From contig NC_019964.1 of NCBI RefSeq assembly GCF_000328525.1, forward strand, positions 2,108,001-2,172,000: 64,000 nt of DNA, read 5' to 3'. Shown here one piece after another: positions 44,540-53,926 of this stretch. How positions within the stretch are numbered: the first letter of the stretch is position 1; each line of letters starts with the position of its first letter. The position numbers and the translations under genes were made by a program. The DNA is from Halovivax ruber XH-70 (GTDB taxonomy: Archaea > Halobacteriota > Halobacteria > Halobacteriales > Natrialbaceae). The notes beneath the pieces were generated by a model. The model saw nothing but the letters and a program-made list of their open reading frames with translations. It did not search any database and was not told where the DNA came from.

Positions 44540-47500
44540 TCAGCACTCGCTCCAGCCGCAGGACTCGCAGGTCTTGCAGCCTTCGGAGAAGTACAGCGAG
44601 AGCGAGCCACAGTCGGGACACTCCGGCGACTCGCCGGCGTCGATCAGGTCCTGCGTGGCGTCGGCCGACTGACGGGCCGCGGCGCCGCCGTCGGGTTCGG
44701 GTTCGTCCGGTGCGACCGACGTCGCACTGGCATCGGCATCCGTCGTGACGTCGTCGGCGGACTCACCGAGCGTCTGCTGTTTGGGGTAGGGTTTGTCGAT
44801 CTCGTTGGCGAGGTACCGTCGCATCGCGGTGCCGATCGCGTCCGGGATCGACTGGATCTGCTCGCCCTTGTCCCAGGCGACCTTCGGGCTCCGCGTGCCA
44901 CAGAGTTCGTCGACGATCTCTTCCGGATCGACGCCGCTTCGCAGTGCCGTCGAGATGACCTTCGCGAGCGCCTCGGTGAAGGAGTTGGTGAAGCCGCCGG
45001 AGTGGCCGATGTTCGCGAAGAGTTCGAACGGCTGGCCGGTCTCGGGCTCTTCGTTGATCGTCACGTAGACCTTTCCGTAGCCGGTGTCGATACGCTGGCT
45101 GACGCCCTGCAGCGAGTCGGGGCGCTCGCGCTTTTCGGTGTAGTCGACATCGGCGGACAGCAGCGCAGTGAGTTCGTCCTCGGCGACCGACTGGACGTCC
45201 TCGCTCTCGAAGAAAGCCTCGAGGCTGCCGAAGACATCGCGAATCTGCTCGACGATGACCTCGGCGGCCTCGTCCTCGTCGGCGAACTCGGCGTTGTCCG
45301 CACGTGTGGTGAGGACCTGCTTCGAGCGCGTGCCGTCACGGTAGTACGTGACGCCCTTGCCGCCGTTCTCGTAGACCCACTCGAAGACCTCCTTGGCGTC
45401 CTCGATCGAGGAGTCGTTGGGCGCGTTGACCGTCTTCGAGATGGCCGAGTCGACGCCGGCCTGACAGGCACACTGGACGGCGGCGTGTTGCTTGGCCGAG
45501 ATATCTGCCGTGATGACGAACAGTTCGCCGATGGCGTCCGGAACCGTCTCCAGTCCTTCGACGCCGTCGAACTCGTTGTTGGCCATCTGGTCCTGTGCTT
45601 CGGCTTTGACGGCATCGACGTCGATGTCGTTGTCCTCCAGGGTACGCAGGAAGTAGTCGTCGAACTCGACCAGCATCTCGTCGCCCTGGACGTCGTCGGT
45701 GACGTTCTTGTAGTAGGCGACGTTGTAGATGGGCTCGCAGCCACCGGTCGTGTTGCCGACCATCGAGGTCGTGCCCGTCGGGGCGATCGTCGTGACGTTG
45801 TGGTTGCGGATCGGGAAGCCGTCGGGGTACTTCTCGGCGTCGAGGCCCGTCTGCTGTTCGAACCACTCACGGTACTCCTGGGGATCGGCGTACTTCGAGT
45901 CGTCCCAGTCGTTGAACGAGTCGCGTTCGAGCGCGAGTTCGTGACTGGTCCACTTGGCCTCGTGGTTGATGTGCGTCATCAGCTGGCGAGCGATCTCGTT
46001 GCCCGCGTCGCTGCCGTAGCGCACGCCGAGCTGGACGTACAGCTGAGCCAGCCCCATGATACCGAGCCCGATCTTGCGCATGTCGCGGACCGTCTGCTCG
46101 ATCTCGTCGACCGGGAAATCAGACATGGTGACGACGTTCTCGAGGAAGCGCGTGCCGTACTCGATGCGGTCGTCGAACTCCTCGAAGTCGATCGCTTCTT
46201 CGAGGAACCCCTCGATGGCAGCGTCCTGGCTCGGGTACTCGTCTGCGTGCTCGTCGGCCCAGACGCGCCAATCAGGGGCGTCGAGGTCGGCGAGGGTGCT
46301 CAGGTTGATGTGGCCGAGGTTACAGGCCTCGAACTCTTCTAACGGCTGTTCACCACAGGGGTTCGTCGCCTTGATGCGGTGGTCGGGATGTTTCTCGACG
46401 TCGAAGGAGTGTTCCTTGTTCACCCGTTCTAAGTAGATCACGCCGGGTTCGCCGTTCTCGTGGGCGCCCTCGACGATGCGTTCCCAGACGAGTTCGGCAG
46501 GAATCGAGAGCGGTTCGCCGACCTCGACGTGCTCGCCGAGGTCGTACCGGCTGTACATCTCCTTGGTCTCTGCCGTGGCGATGTGTGGCTCCTCGGTTCG
46601 GGGGTTGGTGAACGTGTACTCCTCGCCGTTCTGGAGCGCTTCCATGAAGCTGTCGGTGACGCCGACGGAGATGTTGAAGTTCGAGAGGTGACCCTCGACG
46701 GCGTTGCGGAGGTGTTTCGGAACGCGACCGTCCTCGTCGATGAGGCCGCGGGCTTCCTCCAGCGCTTCCGAGAAGGTCGTGTAGGTGTAGTCGTCGGGGT
46801 CGTTGAGTCGCAGACAGTGTGCCAGCGAGACGTCCTTGTTCTTCGCGTGGATGAACTCGATGACGTCGGGGTGTGAGACACGCATGATGCCCATCTGGGC
46901 GCCACGGCGGGTGCCACCCTGGGCGATCGTCTCACAGAGCTGGTCGTACGTCCGCATGAAGGTGATCGGGCCCGACGCGATCCCGCCGGTCGAGCCGACC
47001 GAGTCGCCGTAGGGCCGCAGCTGCCAGAAACCGTAGCCGACGCCGCCGCCGGACTGGAAGACCTCCGCGGCCTTCTTGGCCGTCTCGTGGATGTTCGAGA
47101 GGTCGTCCTGGGGGCTCATGACGAAACACGCCGAAAGCTGCTGGAGTTCGTCGCCGGCGTTCATCAGCGTGGGGGAGTTCGGCATGAACGAGAGGCTCGA
47201 CATGCCCTCGACGAACGTCTCGGTCACGTCCTCGACGTGCTCGCGGACGGACGCCGGAAGCTCGGGAACGATCGTGTCGTAGGCGAACTTGTTGACGTTG
47301 TGTTCGGTGAGCGTGGTCTCCACATCGTCCTCGACGGTGGTTCCCGCACCGAAGACCTCGGCAGCCAGCTCGTCCCGACGGGGGTGGTCGGGCTTCAACT
47401 GGTCGGGAGTGACCGTGATCTCGACGTCCTGGTTGTTCGCCTCGTAGACCGCTTCGGCCAGGGCGATGTTCTTGCCGACGCGATCGAAGAGGTCCTCCTG

Positions 47501-47656
47501 GGTCTCGATCAGTTCGCCGTCGGCGTCCTTGCGCAGGTACCGAGCAGGAAGAATGTTCTCGTAGGCGTTGTCCGTCATGCGGTCTGCGAGGGTCTCCCCT
47601 TCGTTGCGCTTGACGGGCAGTGTGATCTCGTCCACTGCGCGGTCTGACTCGCTCAC
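44540..47656 (-). CDS. nrdJ: Adenosylcobalamin-dependent (class II) ribonucleotide reductase
   Basis: 1038 aa, GTG start. It makes deoxyribonucleotides using B12. MSSLSFMPNSPTLMNAGDEL, GGVGYGFWQLRP, NPCGEQPLEEFEACNLGHIN (active-site region) and APTGTTSMVGNTTGGCEPIY are class II hallmarks. The C-terminus carries a zinc ribbon, CPDCGSLSLYFSEGCKTC. No intein interrupts it, although this gene carries inteins in some archaea. A 327-bp spacer with nested dyads and a TATA box precedes it. Confidence 0.97.
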   Translation of the reverse strand: MSESDRAVDEITLPVKRNEGETLADRMTDNAYENILPARYLRKDADGELIETQEDLFDRVGKNIALAEAVYEANNQDVEITVTPDQLKPDHPRRDELAAEVFGAGTTVEDDVETTLTEHNVNKFAYDTIVPELPASVREHVEDVTETFVEGMSSLSFMPNSPTLMNAGDELQQLSACFVMSPQDDLSNIHETAKKAAEVFQSGGGVGYGFWQLRPYGDSVGSTGGIASGPITFMRTYDQLCETIAQGGTRRGAQMGIMRVSHPDVIEFIHAKNKDVSLAHCLRLNDPDDYTYTTFSEALEEARGLIDEDGRVPKHLRNAVEGHLSNFNISVGVTDSFMEALQNGEEYTFTNPRTEEPHIATAETKEMYSRYDLGEHVEVGEPLSIPAELVWERIVEGAHENGEPGVIYLERVNKEHSFDVEKHPDHRIKATNPCGEQPLEEFEACNLGHINLSTLADLDAPDWRVWADEHADEYPSQDAAIEGFLEEAIDFEEFDDRIEYGTRFLENVVTMSDFPVDEIEQTVRDMRKIGLGIMGLAQLYVQLGVRYGSDAGNEIARQLMTHINHEAKWTSHELALERDSFNDWDDSKYADPQEYREWFEQQTGLDAEKYPDGFPIRNHNVTTIAPTGTTSMVGNTTGGCEPIYNVAYYKNVTDDVQGDEMLVEFDDYFLRTLEDNDIDVDAVKAEAQDQMANNEFDGVEGLETVPDAIGELFVITADISAKQHAAVQCACQAGVDSAISKTVNAPNDSSIEDAKEVFEWVYENGGKGVTYYRDGTRSKQVLTTRADNAEFADEDEAAEVIVEQIRDVFGSLEAFFESEDVQSVAEDELTALLSADVDYTEKRERPDSLQGVSQRIDTGYGKVYVTINEEPETGQPFELFANIGHSGGFTNSFTEALAKVISTALRSGVDPEEIVDELCGTRSPKVAWDKGEQIQSIPDAIGTAMRRYLANEIDKPYPKQQTLGESADDVTTDADASATSVAPDEPEPDGGAAARQSADATQDLIDAGESPECPDCGSLSLYFSEGCKTCESCGWSEC

Positions 47657-47755
47657 GCGCGCACACCTCGTTCGGGGCCTCGGGGGGCACTTTCGCAGCT
47701 ATAGTTCTGTGGAAGTCGCATCATTTGGAACGACAGTCGATTACTGGTGAATCAC

Positions 47756-47762
47756 TATTAAG
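47756..47762 (-). promoter_or_regulatory. TATA box of nrdJ
   Basis: The minus strand reads cttaata about 100 bp before the nrdJ start, predicting a leader of about 75 nt. Confidence 0.5.
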
Positions 47763-47763
47763 C

Positions 47764-47786
47764 CTAATGGTGTTGCATTAGTGCAA
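47764..47786. promoter_or_regulatory. Nested inverted repeats upstream of nrdJ
   Basis: ctaatg (47764-47769) pairs with cattag (47776-47781), and ttgca (47773-47777) with tgcaa (47782-47786). Both dyads are perfect and lie just upstream of the TATA box, where archaeal activators or repressors bind. Confidence 0.45.
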
Positions 47787-47983
47787 GTCTAATTGTATAG
47801 ATGTGACTACGAGTTCAATCGCGTTGACCCTGTTGCAGGCATTGAACGGAGACGCTCTTAATGGTACCCAAACCGGAGTGAAAGTGATCGAACGCTGGCA
47901 CACGTCCCACTCGAGAACCCACCAGACAGGCGCCAGCAGCCACACTCACACGAGTATCGTCCAATTACCGAACACCACGACCG

Positions 47984-48862
47984 CTACAGCCCGAAGAACT
48001 CCTCGGCGTTCTCCCAGAGGAGTTTCCGCTGGATCTCCTCGGAGAGATCGAGCTCGGCGAACTGTGAGAGCCACGGCTCGGGTTCGATCATCGGGTAATC
48101 CGTGCCGAACATGACCTTGTCCGAGAGAAGGCTCTTCGCGTAGTGGACGACCTGCTCGTCGATGTAGCGGGGCATCCACCCCGAGAGATCCATGTAGACG
48201 TTGCCCTTCTGCTGGCAGATGGCGAGTTGTTCTTTCTCCCACGGGAACGCCGGGTGTGCGATGAGGATCTGCAGGTCAGGGTGTTCCGCGGCCACGTCGT
48301 CGATCAGCATCGGATTGCCGTACTTGATCTTGAGACCCCGACCACCGGCCGAACACGCGCCCAGTGTCGAGTTTCCACCGTGGAAGACGACAGGCACGCC
48401 GAGGTCCTCGATGGTGGCGAAGAGCTCGTCGTGTTCCGGGTCAGACGGATCGAATCCCTGCGCGATCTGCTGGAACTTGAACCCGGAGAGGTCCAGATCC
48501 TCGACGCAGCGAATCGCCTCCTCGACACAGTCGTCCTTCAGCGGATCGACGGAGCCGAAGCCGATGAAGAAGTCGTCGTGTTCGTCGCGCACTTCGGCGA
48601 CGTAGTCGTTCGGAACCGGCGGATTTCCCGTGTTCGTCTCGGCGTCCCAGCCGAGCAGAACCGCGCGACCGACGCCCGCCTCGCGGTACTCGGCGATCAT
48701 GTTCTCGTAGGTGTCCGTCTCCAGATCGGCGCCGAACCGATCGGCGGCGTCTTGCATCATCTGCCCGCCAGCGTCGTGGAGGAACTCGCTCGTCGGCTGG
48801 TGGGCGTGCGTGTCGATCGCCCGCGGTCCGTCCGCGTTCTCGAGTGCCGTCGGCAGGGTCAT
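47984..48862 (-). CDS. Amidohydrolase-family protein (TIM-barrel metal hydrolase)
   Basis: 292 aa. Metal motif DTHAHQP near residue 17, LIAHPAFPW in the second half and FGTDYPMIEP near the C-terminus match the amidohydrolase-2 group, which includes ACMSD-like decarboxylases and hydrolases. FHGGNST near residue 170 could supply another ligand. The substrate is unknown. The ATG at 48862 gives MTLPTALENADG. Confidence 0.85.
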   Translation of the reverse strand: MTLPTALENADGPRAIDTHAHQPTSEFLHDAGGQMMQDAADRFGADLETDTYENMIAEYREAGVGRAVLLGWDAETNTGNPPVPNDYVAEVRDEHDDFFIGFGSVDPLKDDCVEEAIRCVEDLDLSGFKFQQIAQGFDPSDPEHDELFATIEDLGVPVVFHGGNSTLGACSAGGRGLKIKYGNPMLIDDVAAEHPDLQILIAHPAFPWEKEQLAICQQKGNVYMDLSGWMPRYIDEQVVHYAKSLLSDKVMFGTDYPMIEPEPWLSQFAELDLSEEIQRKLLWENAEEFFGL

Positions 48863-49036
48863 ACCACCCGCTTCGGCGCGAACCACGTAAATCAATCCGG
48901 TTTCGACCGACGGCACACAGTCCAGTCTCGTTCGGAGACCATGCAGAGATCCCCAGTGCAGGTACTCACCGCGATCCCCCGATGAAATCGTCACGCAGAC
49001 CGAAACGATTACGACGATATCGCTCAGTAGTAGGCT

Positions 49037-49231
49037 ATGGTCGTCTCACCGATCGTCGAACCCGCCCAGACGCTCGCGACGGAGTCACCGGTGCTTTTCG
49101 GGGTCCTCGCGATCGTCGCCGTCGTCGCGACGATCTCCGTGGTCAGGTTCGCCGTCAGCCTCGCGATTCGGCTCGCGGTGATCGCCGCAATCCTCCTCGG
49201 CGCGTTCATGGCCGTCGGCTACCTGGGTTGA
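49037..49231 (+). CDS. Small 64-aa membrane protein
   Basis: Two hydrophobic stretches: LFGVLAIVAVVATISVVRFA (about 20-39) and AIRLAVIAAILLGAFMAVGYL (about 43-63). Only one basic residue lies between them. I do not recognise the family. Confidence 0.55.
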   Translation: MVVSPIVEPAQTLATESPVLFGVLAIVAVVATISVVRFAVSLAIRLAVIAAILLGAFMAVGYLG

Positions 49232-49295
49232 GTCGTCCAGCCCCCGGTGCAGCCATGGTGTACGCGGCCAGGGAGCCCGTGACGCGTCGCCCAGG

Positions 49296-49949
49296 CTATA
49301 CGGAACGCACGAAGTTCTCGACGAGGGCGTGACCGACACCGGTGAGGACGCTTTCGGGGTGAAACTGAACGCATTCGAGTGGATACGATCGGTGGCGCAC
49401 GCCCATCACGAGCGACTCGCCGTCGTGGTCGGTCGTCGCCGTCACCGCGAAACACGACGGCACCGTGGTCGCGACCAGCGAGTGATACCGTCCCGCCGGA
49501 AACGCCTGTTCGAGCCCGGCAAACACGCCCTCGCCGTCGTGGTGGACGGGCGAGGCCTTTCCGTGGACAGGTTCGGGCGCCCGACCGACCGACCCGCCGT
49601 ACTCGTAGACGGCAGCCTCGAGCCCCAGACAGACGCCGAGGGTCGGGATCGACGGACTCAATTCGGTGAGGACGGCACGGCTGACGCCAACGTCCCGATC
49701 GTTCTCCGGGTGACCGGGCCCCGGACTGCAGACGATTCCGTCCGGGTCGGCGTCGCGGATCGTTTCGAGCGAGGCTGTGTTCGTAACGACCGTCACCTCG
49801 GCGTGCGCGCTCAGGTACTCGACGAGGTTGTACGTGAACGAATCGTAGTTGTCGACGACGAGGATGGACGGATCGTCGGTCGGTTCCGACGGATCCGTGG
49901 TCGATTCTGACGAGTCCCCTGCCGATTCCGACGACTCGGCCGCGCTCAT
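49296..49949 (-). CDS. trpG: Anthranilate synthase, glutamine amidotransferase subunit
   Basis: 217 aa. A class I glutaminase: VDNYDSFTYNLVEYL, the oxyanion region CSPGPGHPEND, nucleophile Cys in LGVCLGLEA (about residue 103) and the His-Glu pair in QFHPESV. The usual GHQ after the Cys is GLE here. An acidic Ser/Glu/Asp tail of about 27 residues precedes the domain. Its ATG overlaps the trpE stop by 4 bp. Confidence 0.95.
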   Translation of the reverse strand: MSAAESSESAGDSSESTTDPSEPTDDPSILVVDNYDSFTYNLVEYLSAHAEVTVVTNTASLETIRDADPDGIVCSPGPGHPENDRDVGVSRAVLTELSPSIPTLGVCLGLEAAVYEYGGSVGRAPEPVHGKASPVHHDGEGVFAGLEQAFPAGRYHSLVATTVPSCFAVTATTDHDGESLVMGVRHRSYPLECVQFHPESVLTGVGHALVENFVRSV

Positions 49950-51676
49950 CGATTCACCTCCAGCGAACGGCCCGGCGAGTCGGTGGCGGTCGACTCGTCG
50001 CTGGGCGGGTCGACCGTGATTCGTTCGATCGCCTCCAGCACGCCGCCCATCTTCTGTTCGGTCTCTTCGAACTCCAAGGCCGGGTCGCTGTCGGCGACGA
50101 GGCCGGCACCGGCCCGAACGGTGACTCGATCGCAGTCGCCGTCACCCGCGTGGCGACGCTCCGGGTCCGACTCGAGTGCGGAGAGGGGCGTCGCGTCGTG
50201 ATCGATCGTCGCCGTCCGGATGGCGATCGCGAAATCGGCGTCGCCAGTCCACGAGTAGTAGCCGACGCCGCCGCCGTAGAGGCCGCGCGGACGCTCTTCG
50301 AAGTCGTCGATGAGTTCCATCGCGCGGATCTTGGGTGCCCCGGCGAGGGTTCCGGCGGGAAACGTCGCCCGCGTCGCGTCGAACGCGTCGGCATCGGGAG
50401 CGAGTTCGCCCGTCACGGTCGACTCGATGTGCTGGACGTGGCTGTACTTGCGAACGGTCATGAACTCCTCGACGCGGACCGACCCCGGCTCCGAGACCCG
50501 TCGCACGTCGTTGCGAGCCAGGTCGACCAGCATCGTGTGCTCGGCGCGCTCCTTGTCGTCGGCGAGTAGTTCCCCCGCGAGGCGGCGATCCTCGACCGGG
50601 GTCGCGCCACGGTCACAGGTCCCCGCGATCGGGTTCGCCTCGACTCGCTCGTCGTGGACCGACACCAGCGTCTCCGGGCTCGCGCCGACGACGGTGCGGT
50701 CGCCGTGGGCGAGCAGGTACATGTACGGGGATGGGTTGCACTCGCGCAGCGACTCGTACAGCGCGAGTGGGTCGATCTCGCCGGCGAGCTCGCGAGCACG
50801 CGAGACGACGCCCTGGTAGATGTCGCCGTCGAGGACGTGTGCTTTCGCCCGCTGGACGACCGCTTCGTAGTCTGCTCGATCGCCCGCGCGCTCGCCCGTG
50901 CAGACGAATCCACCCGTCTTCGGCTCCTCGGCGTCGGTAAGCGTGTCCGCGACGCGCGTCGCCTCACGCCGAAGATCGTCGTAGACCGCGCCCGGATCGT
51001 CGTCGGCCTCGACGATCGGCGTGAAGACGAGCGAGAGCGTGTCGTCGTGCTCGTCGAAGGCGAGCGTCTTCGTCGTCAACAGAAACTGGGCGTCAGGCAC
51101 CGGTGACTCCGGTCGGTCGACGCCCACGTCGTCCAGCCAGAGGTCGTAGACCGCGTCGTAGGCGAGGAAGCCGACGAGGCCGCCGTCCAGGTGCTGGCGG
51201 TCGCGAGCGGGCGGGTTGGCGAGGGTGACGTCCGGTAAGGCAGCTCTGAGCGCGTCGACGACGTCACCCGAGGCGTCGGTTTCGATCAGTTCGACCGGTG
51301 CGTCCGGCGAGAGCGCCTCGACCGACGTACCGTCGGGCGTGACGGTGACGACGGCGTCGGGATCGTAGCCGACGTAGGAGAACCGGGCGTGGCGCGCCCC
51401 GCTCGCATCGGTCGGCCGAAACGCCCCGTCCGGGTCGCTCGACGCCGTCTTCTCCGCGCTCTCGAGCAGGAAGGCGTAGCGATCGTCGCGCTCGCTGATC
51501 GACGCGTTCGCCGCCGTCGGAGTCGCGTTCCGTCCCGAGAGCGCCGCGTAGGCCGCCATCGGCGTCGTCTCCACGTCGAGTTCGGCCTCTGCCCGAACGA
51601 TCACCGGGCGTTCCCCAGCGGTTTCGGCGAGGTCGACGAACGTCGCCCGATCGAGTGAGAGGGTCGGCTCCGTCAT
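49946..51676 (-). CDS. trpE: Anthranilate synthase component I
   Basis: 576 aa. Makes anthranilate from chorismate. Core motifs are ERAEHTMLVDLARNDVRRV, GTLAGAPKIRAMELIDDFE and RGLYGGGVGYYSW. The ATG at 51676 overlaps the trpF stop (ATGA); a GTG two codons earlier is less likely. It forms the synthase with TrpG. Confidence 0.95.
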   Translation of the reverse strand: MTEPTLSLDRATFVDLAETAGERPVIVRAEAELDVETTPMAAYAALSGRNATPTAANASISERDDRYAFLLESAEKTASSDPDGAFRPTDASGARHARFSYVGYDPDAVVTVTPDGTSVEALSPDAPVELIETDASGDVVDALRAALPDVTLANPPARDRQHLDGGLVGFLAYDAVYDLWLDDVGVDRPESPVPDAQFLLTTKTLAFDEHDDTLSLVFTPIVEADDDPGAVYDDLRREATRVADTLTDAEEPKTGGFVCTGERAGDRADYEAVVQRAKAHVLDGDIYQGVVSRARELAGEIDPLALYESLRECNPSPYMYLLAHGDRTVVGASPETLVSVHDERVEANPIAGTCDRGATPVEDRRLAGELLADDKERAEHTMLVDLARNDVRRVSEPGSVRVEEFMTVRKYSHVQHIESTVTGELAPDADAFDATRATFPAGTLAGAPKIRAMELIDDFEERPRGLYGGGVGYYSWTGDADFAIAIRTATIDHDATPLSALESDPERRHAGDGDCDRVTVRAGAGLVADSDPALEFEETEQKMGGVLEAIERITVDPPSDESTATDSPGRSLEVNR

Positions 51677-52380
51677 GGGCACCCCGGCCGGCGGGCGGCC
51701 GTCCTGGCCCGCTCGACGAAGTCGTCGATCGCGTCGTGGTCCTTGACGCCGCCGGTCGCCTCGACTCCCGTCGAAACGTCGACAGCGAACGGGTTCGCAA
51801 CCCGAACCGCGTCGGCGACGTTTTCGGGTGTCAGCCCGCCGGCGAGGACGACCGGCGAGGAGAGCGTCGCCGCTCGCTCGGCGGTCACGTGCCAGTCGTG
51901 CGTCTCGCCGGTGCCACCCGCCCCGGAGTCGGTGACCGAGTCGACCACGAGGGCGTCGGCCCGATCGTCGTAGTGGGCGGGAACGTCGCCAGCCGCCGCG
52001 TCGACGGCAAGGAGGAGGTCGGCAGAGACGGACGACGCCAGCGAGGCGAGCTCTTCGTCAGTCCGCTCGCCGTGGAGCTGCATCGCGTCCGGGTCGACGT
52101 GGGCGGCGAGCTGTTCGAGCCGATCGGGATCGGTCGCCATCGTGACGAGGACGGTCGTGACGAACGGCGGCGTCCGGTCGACCAGCGCTGCTGCACGCTC
52201 TCCGTCGACCGCACGCGGCGTCTCGATCGGGACGTCAGAGACGAAGCCGACCGCATCGGCGCCCGCCGCGACCGCCGCGTCGACGTCCGCCGGCCGAGTC
52301 AGGCCGCAGATTTTGACGCGCGGTCGCCGAGCGACGTCGGTGGATTTCGCGGGGCCGTCGCCTTCGTGGGCGGGCGTCAT
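51673..52380 (-). CDS. trpF: Phosphoribosylanthranilate isomerase
   Basis: 235 aa. TIM-barrel enzyme of tryptophan synthesis. VKICGLTRPADVDAAVAAGAD is the diagnostic start with catalytic Cys, and VLAGGLTPENVADAV with DVSTGVEATGGVKD the phosphate-binding end. It overlaps trpD and trpE by 4 bp each. Confidence 0.95.
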   Translation of the reverse strand: MTPAHEGDGPAKSTDVARRPRVKICGLTRPADVDAAVAAGADAVGFVSDVPIETPRAVDGERAAALVDRTPPFVTTVLVTMATDPDRLEQLAAHVDPDAMQLHGERTDEELASLASSVSADLLLAVDAAAGDVPAHYDDRADALVVDSVTDSGAGGTGETHDWHVTAERAATLSSPVVLAGGLTPENVADAVRVANPFAVDVSTGVEATGGVKDHDAIDDFVERARTAARRPGCP

Positions 52381-53381
52381 CGTGCGGGCACGCCGCGGAG
52401 TCGATCGAGCGTTGCGGCGGCCCCACCGGTTTCGATCGCCTCGCGAGCCAAGTCGACGCCCTCCCCGAGTGACGACGCCTCGTCGGCGACGTAGATCGCC
52501 CCGCCGGCGTTCGCGAGGACGACGTCACGCCGCGCGTCGGTGACCGCACCGGAGACGATCCCCTCGAGGGCGGCGGCGTTTTCCGTCGGCGAACCGCCTT
52601 CGATGTCCGTGATTTCGTGGCGGTCGAGACCCAGGTCGGCCGGCGTAAGCGAGTACTCCGAGACGGTCCCGCCGGTCACCTCCGCGACCTGCGTCGGGCC
52701 GTGGATGGCGATCTCGTCGGTCCCCGCACCGTGGACGACGAGGGCACGCTCGACGGACATTCTCGCGAGCGCGTTCGCGAGTACTGGAACGAGGTCCGGG
52801 TCGTAGACGCCGATCACCTGAGCGGTGGCCCCCGCAGGGTTGGTCAGCGGGCCGAGGACGTTGAAGATCGTTCGCATGGACAGTTCCGTCCGCGGGCCAG
52901 CCACAGCCTTCATCGCCGGGTGAAACGCCGGTGCGTGGAGGTAGCCGATCCCGTCGCGTTCGATCGCCACCTCCACGGCAGTCGGCTCGGACAGGAGCTC
53001 GACGCCGAGTTCCTGAAGGACATCGGAGCTCCCGGAGGACGACGAGACTGCGGCGTTACCGTGTTTGGCGACCGGAACCCCGGCGCCAGCGGCCACGATC
53101 GCACTCGTCGTGGAGACGTTGATCGTGTCGTAGTCGTCGCCACCGGTCCCGCAGGTGTCGACGAGGGTTTCACAATCAGGGTCGACCGTGCGCGCGGCCT
53201 CACGCATGCCCTCCGCGAAGCCAGCGATCTCCGCCTCGGTTTCGCCCTTCGCGCGCAATCCGGCCAGCAGTGCGCCGATCTGGGCGTCGGTTGCTTCGTC
53301 GAAGAGCGACGTCGCAGCCGCTCTCGCCTGTCGTTGATCGAGATCGATGCCGTCCGTGACGCGTTCGACGTGGGCCTGCAT
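52377..53381 (-). CDS. trpD: Anthranilate phosphoribosyltransferase
   Basis: 334 aa. Transfers the phosphoribosyl group to anthranilate. DTCGTGGDDYDTINVSTTSA binds PRPP, and KHGNAAVSSSSGSSDVLQELG with NVLGPLTNPAGA are conserved. First gene of trpDFEG. Other trp genes (trpA, trpB, trpC) are not in the window. Confidence 0.96.
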   Translation of the reverse strand: MQAHVERVTDGIDLDQRQARAAATSLFDEATDAQIGALLAGLRAKGETEAEIAGFAEGMREAARTVDPDCETLVDTCGTGGDDYDTINVSTTSAIVAAGAGVPVAKHGNAAVSSSSGSSDVLQELGVELLSEPTAVEVAIERDGIGYLHAPAFHPAMKAVAGPRTELSMRTIFNVLGPLTNPAGATAQVIGVYDPDLVPVLANALARMSVERALVVHGAGTDEIAIHGPTQVAEVTGGTVSEYSLTPADLGLDRHEITDIEGGSPTENAAALEGIVSGAVTDARRDVVLANAGGAIYVADEASSLGEGVDLAREAIETGGAAATLDRLRGVPAR

Positions 53382-53414
53382 AGGGAATCACTGGTGAACG
53401 TCTTTGTCTTACAA

Positions 53415-53440
53415 TGTACAAAAGAGTACACCAACTTAAG
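53415..53440 (-). promoter_or_regulatory. trp operon promoter with TGTAC-N6-GTACA dyad
   Basis: The minus-strand TATA box is cttaag (53435-53440). Between it and the predicted transcript start (about 53411) lies tgtac (53415-53419), six bases, then gtaca (53426-53430). A repressor bound there would block initiation. TGTACA is also the box known for the methanogen regulator TrpY. Confidence 0.55.
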
Positions 53441-53589
53441 CGTACCGGAGCGTGGACTCGATCGAGACACTGAAGCGGCAGTGGTGGGGATCAGCCTCCC
53501 CGTGCGAACGACCCCCGCCCGTCGATCGATTCGAAACCTTCAATTACGGGGGCGGGCTACGACCGAGTGCAGGGAAACGCAGGCCAGAC

Positions 53590-53664
53590 GGGTTGGTAGT
53601 CTAGTCTGGTTATGACACCTCCTTGACATGGAGGAGATCGGCAGTTCAACTCTGCCCCAACCCA
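53590..53664 (+). tRNA. tRNA-Val (GAC)
   Basis: 75 nt without CCA. Acceptor GGGTTGG pairs with CCAACCC plus discriminator A. Anticodon stem CCTCC/GGAGG encloses TTGACAT, anticodon GAC. T arm GGCAGTTCAACTCTGCC. It is followed by cttttcc, a likely termination tract. Confidence 0.95.
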
Positions 53665-53926
53665 CTTTTCCGACGCTGGTGCCCTGACCAGCCGACGCAG
53701 CTACCTTCCTTATACGCGAATCGTTCGCTGTCAGGCTCACTTCACGTGGACCGCCGTCGTTCATGTGGAAGCGGTGGCCGTCTCGTGGTTCAGCAGTAAG
53801 GAGATGTATCACTGCAATAATGATTCACCTGCATACTCTTGATCGACCGTCAGCGGCCCTACGAGACCACCACTTCGCTGTCCGGAACACGTAACTCGAA
53901 CTCAGGGGGGTACCGTTCGCAACGGT
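53665..53926. other. Spacer between tRNA-Val and integrase relic
   Basis: No gene seen. A TATA-like cttatacg occurs near 53710. The base composition starts to drop here compared with the trp operon. Confidence 0.4.

Noticed and set aside
44540-47656. Possible intein in nrdJ
   Set aside because: The reductase reads continuously through its active-site motifs and has normal length, with no splicing-domain blocks.
47657-47983. Cobalamin riboswitch before nrdJ
   Set aside because: The gene uses B12, but I see no B12-box sequence or the long leader a cobalamin riboswitch needs; the predicted leader is only about 75 nt.
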